The notes below the pieces were generated by a model. It was given only the letters and a program-made list of their open reading frames with translations. It searched no databases and was not told where the DNA came from. From Streptomyces sp. NBC_00459 (GTDB taxonomy: Bacteria > Actinomycetota > Actinomycetes > Streptomycetales > Streptomycetaceae), in NCBI RefSeq assembly GCF_036013955.1, contig NZ_CP107903.1, forward strand, positions 2,232,001 to 2,296,000: a DNA stretch of 64,000 nucleotides, given 5' to 3'. The position numbers were made by a program, and so were the translations under genes. Positions 62,514 through 64,000 of this stretch are shown here, piece after piece (the stretch's first letter is position 1; each line of letters begins with the position of its first letter).

Positions 62514-63296
62514 TCAGGGGCCCCAGCCCTCGGGCAGGGCCAGGTGGCGGATGCGTTCGGTGGTGGCCAGGGCCGCCCTGTGGTCGCCGCCGAGCGGCCC
62601 GACGGGCGGCAGGTCACGGAGCCTGATCGGGACGGTCGGCCAGCCCTCGGGCAGGGCGCCCGCCGCTCGCAGGGTGGGCCCGGTCGCGTCCAGGTGGGCG
62701 AACCGGGCGGCGAGCCCCCGGCCGGCCAGCTTGGTGCCCGCCTCCTTGCGCGTCCACAGCCGCAGAAATCCCGCGGCCCGCTCGCCCTGCGCGAGACCCT
62801 CCAGACCCGCGCGTTCCCCTGGTGTCAGGGCCCTGCGAGCGAGCCGGTCGACGCTGTCCGGGCCGGGCACGGTGTCGACGTCGACACCGATCAGACCGTC
62901 GGACACCACGGCGGCCAGCACCCAGTGGCGGGTGTGGGTCACCGAGTAGTCGATCCCGGCCGGCTCCGCGCCCGCGAACCGCGGGCGTCCGTGTTCCGCG
63001 CCCGTGTCGCAGTGGGCGCAGGTACGCACGATGCGCAGGTCCTGCGGCGCCGTTCGCAGATAGTGGCTGCCGAGACCACGCTGGAGCCCGCGCGAGGTGA
63101 CGTATGTGGCCCGCGCCGGGCCGTCCGGCAGGGCGGCGGCCCGCGCTTCCTCGTCGGCCGTGAGCAGGTCCCGCCACGTCCGGTGCGACGCGACGGGTGC
63201 CGCCCACAGATGGCAGGTGCCGGGTCCCGGCACCACTCCGGCCGCCGCCCCGCGCGGCCGGGCGTCCCGCAGCCGCCCGGCCGGAGCGCCGGTCAC
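62514..63296 (-). CDS. 4'-phosphopantetheinyl transferase (Sfp type)
   Basis: A 260-residue Sfp-type enzyme that activates carrier proteins of polyketide, peptide or fatty-acid synthases with the CoA arm. The metal/CoA signature IGVDVDTV and the later FLRLWTRKEAGTKLAGRGL (W-x-x-K-E-A) are intact, preceded by IDYSVTHTRHWVLAAV. RATYVTSRGLQRGLGSHYL is the N-terminal conserved part. The GTG start overlaps the preceding ceramidase-like stop (GTGA), so the two are translationally coupled. No carrier-protein gene is in the window; it may serve clusters elsewhere. Confidence 0.92.
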   Translation of the reverse strand: MTGAPAGRLRDARPRGAAAGVVPGPGTCHLWAAPVASHRTWRDLLTADEEARAAALPDGPARATYVTSRGLQRGLGSHYLRTAPQDLRIVRTCAHCDTGAEHGRPRFAGAEPAGIDYSVTHTRHWVLAAVVSDGLIGVDVDTVPGPDSVDRLARRALTPGERAGLEGLAQGERAAGFLRLWTRKEAGTKLAGRGLAARFAHLDATGPTLRAAGALPEGWPTVPIRLRDLPPVGPLGGDHRAALATTERIRHLALPEGWGP

Positions 63297-64000
63297 CGGC
63301 CGGCGGACAGGGTGGAGCCGGCGGTGTCCGGTCCCGGGGCGCCGGTCGGGGCCGTCCGGGCGCGCCAGCGGTGCACAAGGGCGCGGGAGACGATGAGGAG
63401 CAGCAGGCCGTCGAAGAGGTGCCAGAGGAAGTGGGTGCCCATGGAGAAGGAGCCGCAGACGCGCTCGTCCACGGTCCGCGCGGTCAGTGCCACGCCGAAC
63501 ACCACTGCGGCGCCGGCGAACGCGCCGGTGTACGCGCGCAGCGCCGCGTCCTTCGAGCGGGCCAGGGCGACGGCGATGCCGACGAGCAGCAGCAGTACGG
63601 GGACGTAGGTGCCGGACTTGTTGGGCACGTACGGTCCGGCCACGACGACGAAGGCCGCGATGAAGGCGACGAAGGCGGCGACGCCGAGCAGACACCGCCT
63701 CCAGGACAGATCGTGGAACCAGCGCAGGAAGCTCGCCAGGTACCACAGGACGAAGAGGGCGATCGGAGCGACGTCGAGGACCTGGGCCCAGCGGGTGCCG
63801 ATGGTGTGGAAGGCGAAACTGCCGACACCGATGCTCAGCATCAGCGGGGCCATGAAGCCGACACTCACCGGTGGCCTCCGCCCGGCGTCGGCCCGGTCCG
63901 CTGCGAGCATCCGCCAGATCAGCCAGGCGGCGAGGACGAAGGAGAGGTTGCTCAGCGCGTTGACGGGCTCCGCCCAGAAAGCCGTGGAGGCACGCTCGCA
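63293..64000 (-). CDS. Ceramidase-like membrane protein (5' end outside the window)
   Basis: A partial protein of 235 residues without its N-terminus. The visible start CERASTAFWAEPVNALSNLS matches the alkaline-ceramidase family's C-E-x-x-x-x-x-x-W-x-E-P-x-N motif. Several membrane helices follow. FAFHTIGTRWAQVLDVAPI and GTHFLWHLFDGLLLL carry the conserved His and Asp zinc ligands. Relatives hydrolyse ceramides or similar lipids, though bacterial substrates are mostly unknown. The C-terminal tail is basic. Its stop overlaps the PPTase start. Confidence 0.88.
   Translation of the reverse strand, partial: CERASTAFWAEPVNALSNLSFVLAAWLIWRMLAADRADAGRRPPVSVGFMAPLMLSIGVGSFAFHTIGTRWAQVLDVAPIALFVLWYLASFLRWFHDLSWRRCLLGVAAFVAFIAAFVVVAGPYVPNKSGTYVPVLLLLVGIAVALARSKDAALRAYTGAFAGAAVVFGVALTARTVDERVCGSFSMGTHFLWHLFDGLLLLIVSRALVHRWRARTAPTGAPGPDTAGSTLSAGR

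Overview
The window is very GC-rich, with strong G/C bias at third codon positions, many GTG starts and core actinobacterial genes in typical order (uvrB, ogt, corA, coaE, rpsA, hrpB, polA). It is almost certainly core chromosome of a Streptomyces or a close relative. Gene density is ordinary. I see no phage, insertion sequence, CRISPR array, tRNA or rRNA, and no biosynthetic cluster apart from single enzymes such as a 4'-phosphopantetheinyl transferase.

Layout. 0-8.5 kb: stress and DNA-repair block with a TerC membrane protein behind a probable yybP-ykoY manganese riboswitch, a TerD protein plus a TerD/FtsK-like fusion, uvrB, a MHYT membrane sensor and ogt. 8.5-14.4 kb: MFS exporter, VOC protein, a coupled pseudouridine-catabolism pair (psuG with a PfkB kinase), a methyltransferase and CorA. 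14.4-25 kb: CBS protein, kinase-like protein without a proper P-loop, DUF2293 and DUF1772 proteins, an orphan glutamate-synthase small subunit, an AhpD-like protein divergent from a MocR regulator, a PEP-utilising enzyme coupled to a membrane protein, and a membrane-anchored phosphatase. 25-29.7 kb: a Streptomyces-type regulatory set (DUF574 methyltransferase, DUF397, XRE/DUF5753, HATPase) with paired palindromes in its divergent promoter, plus a 57-aa gene. 29.7-43.4 kb: amidohydrolase, EEP-family protein, FUSC exporter, an unknown protein, acetyltransferases, RidA, proline iminopeptidase, family-5 uracil-DNA glycosylase, S4 protein, DoxX, MOSC, methyltransferase. 43.4-48.5 kb: TPR, coaE, PAC2, rpsA, methyltransferase. 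48.5-64 kb: hrpB, DUF3068, lytic transglycosylase, DUF4184, polA, a YdeP-type molybdopterin oxidoreductase, thioesterase, HAD hydrolase, PPTase and a ceramidase-like membrane protein cut by the window end.

The most interesting signal is regulatory. Seven promoters spread over 54 kb share one arrangement: YTGTCAGTG, exactly 8 bases, then a -10-like hexamer. This matches the RecA-independent DNA-damage promoter (RecA-NDp, PafBC-dependent) known from mycobacteria. The sites precede uvrB, ogt and polA, as expected for repair genes, and also a terD operon, a membrane-anchored phosphatase, a DUF1772 membrane protein and an unknown 233-aa protein, which become candidate damage-response genes. At uvrB, ogt and polA the -10 lies 6-7 bases before the start codon, predicting leaderless mRNAs. 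Six further genes share the -10/start spacing without the upstream motif.

A second regulatory find is the terC leader. Its closing-stem 3' strand is perfectly complementary to the terC ribosome binding site, suggesting a translational ON switch.
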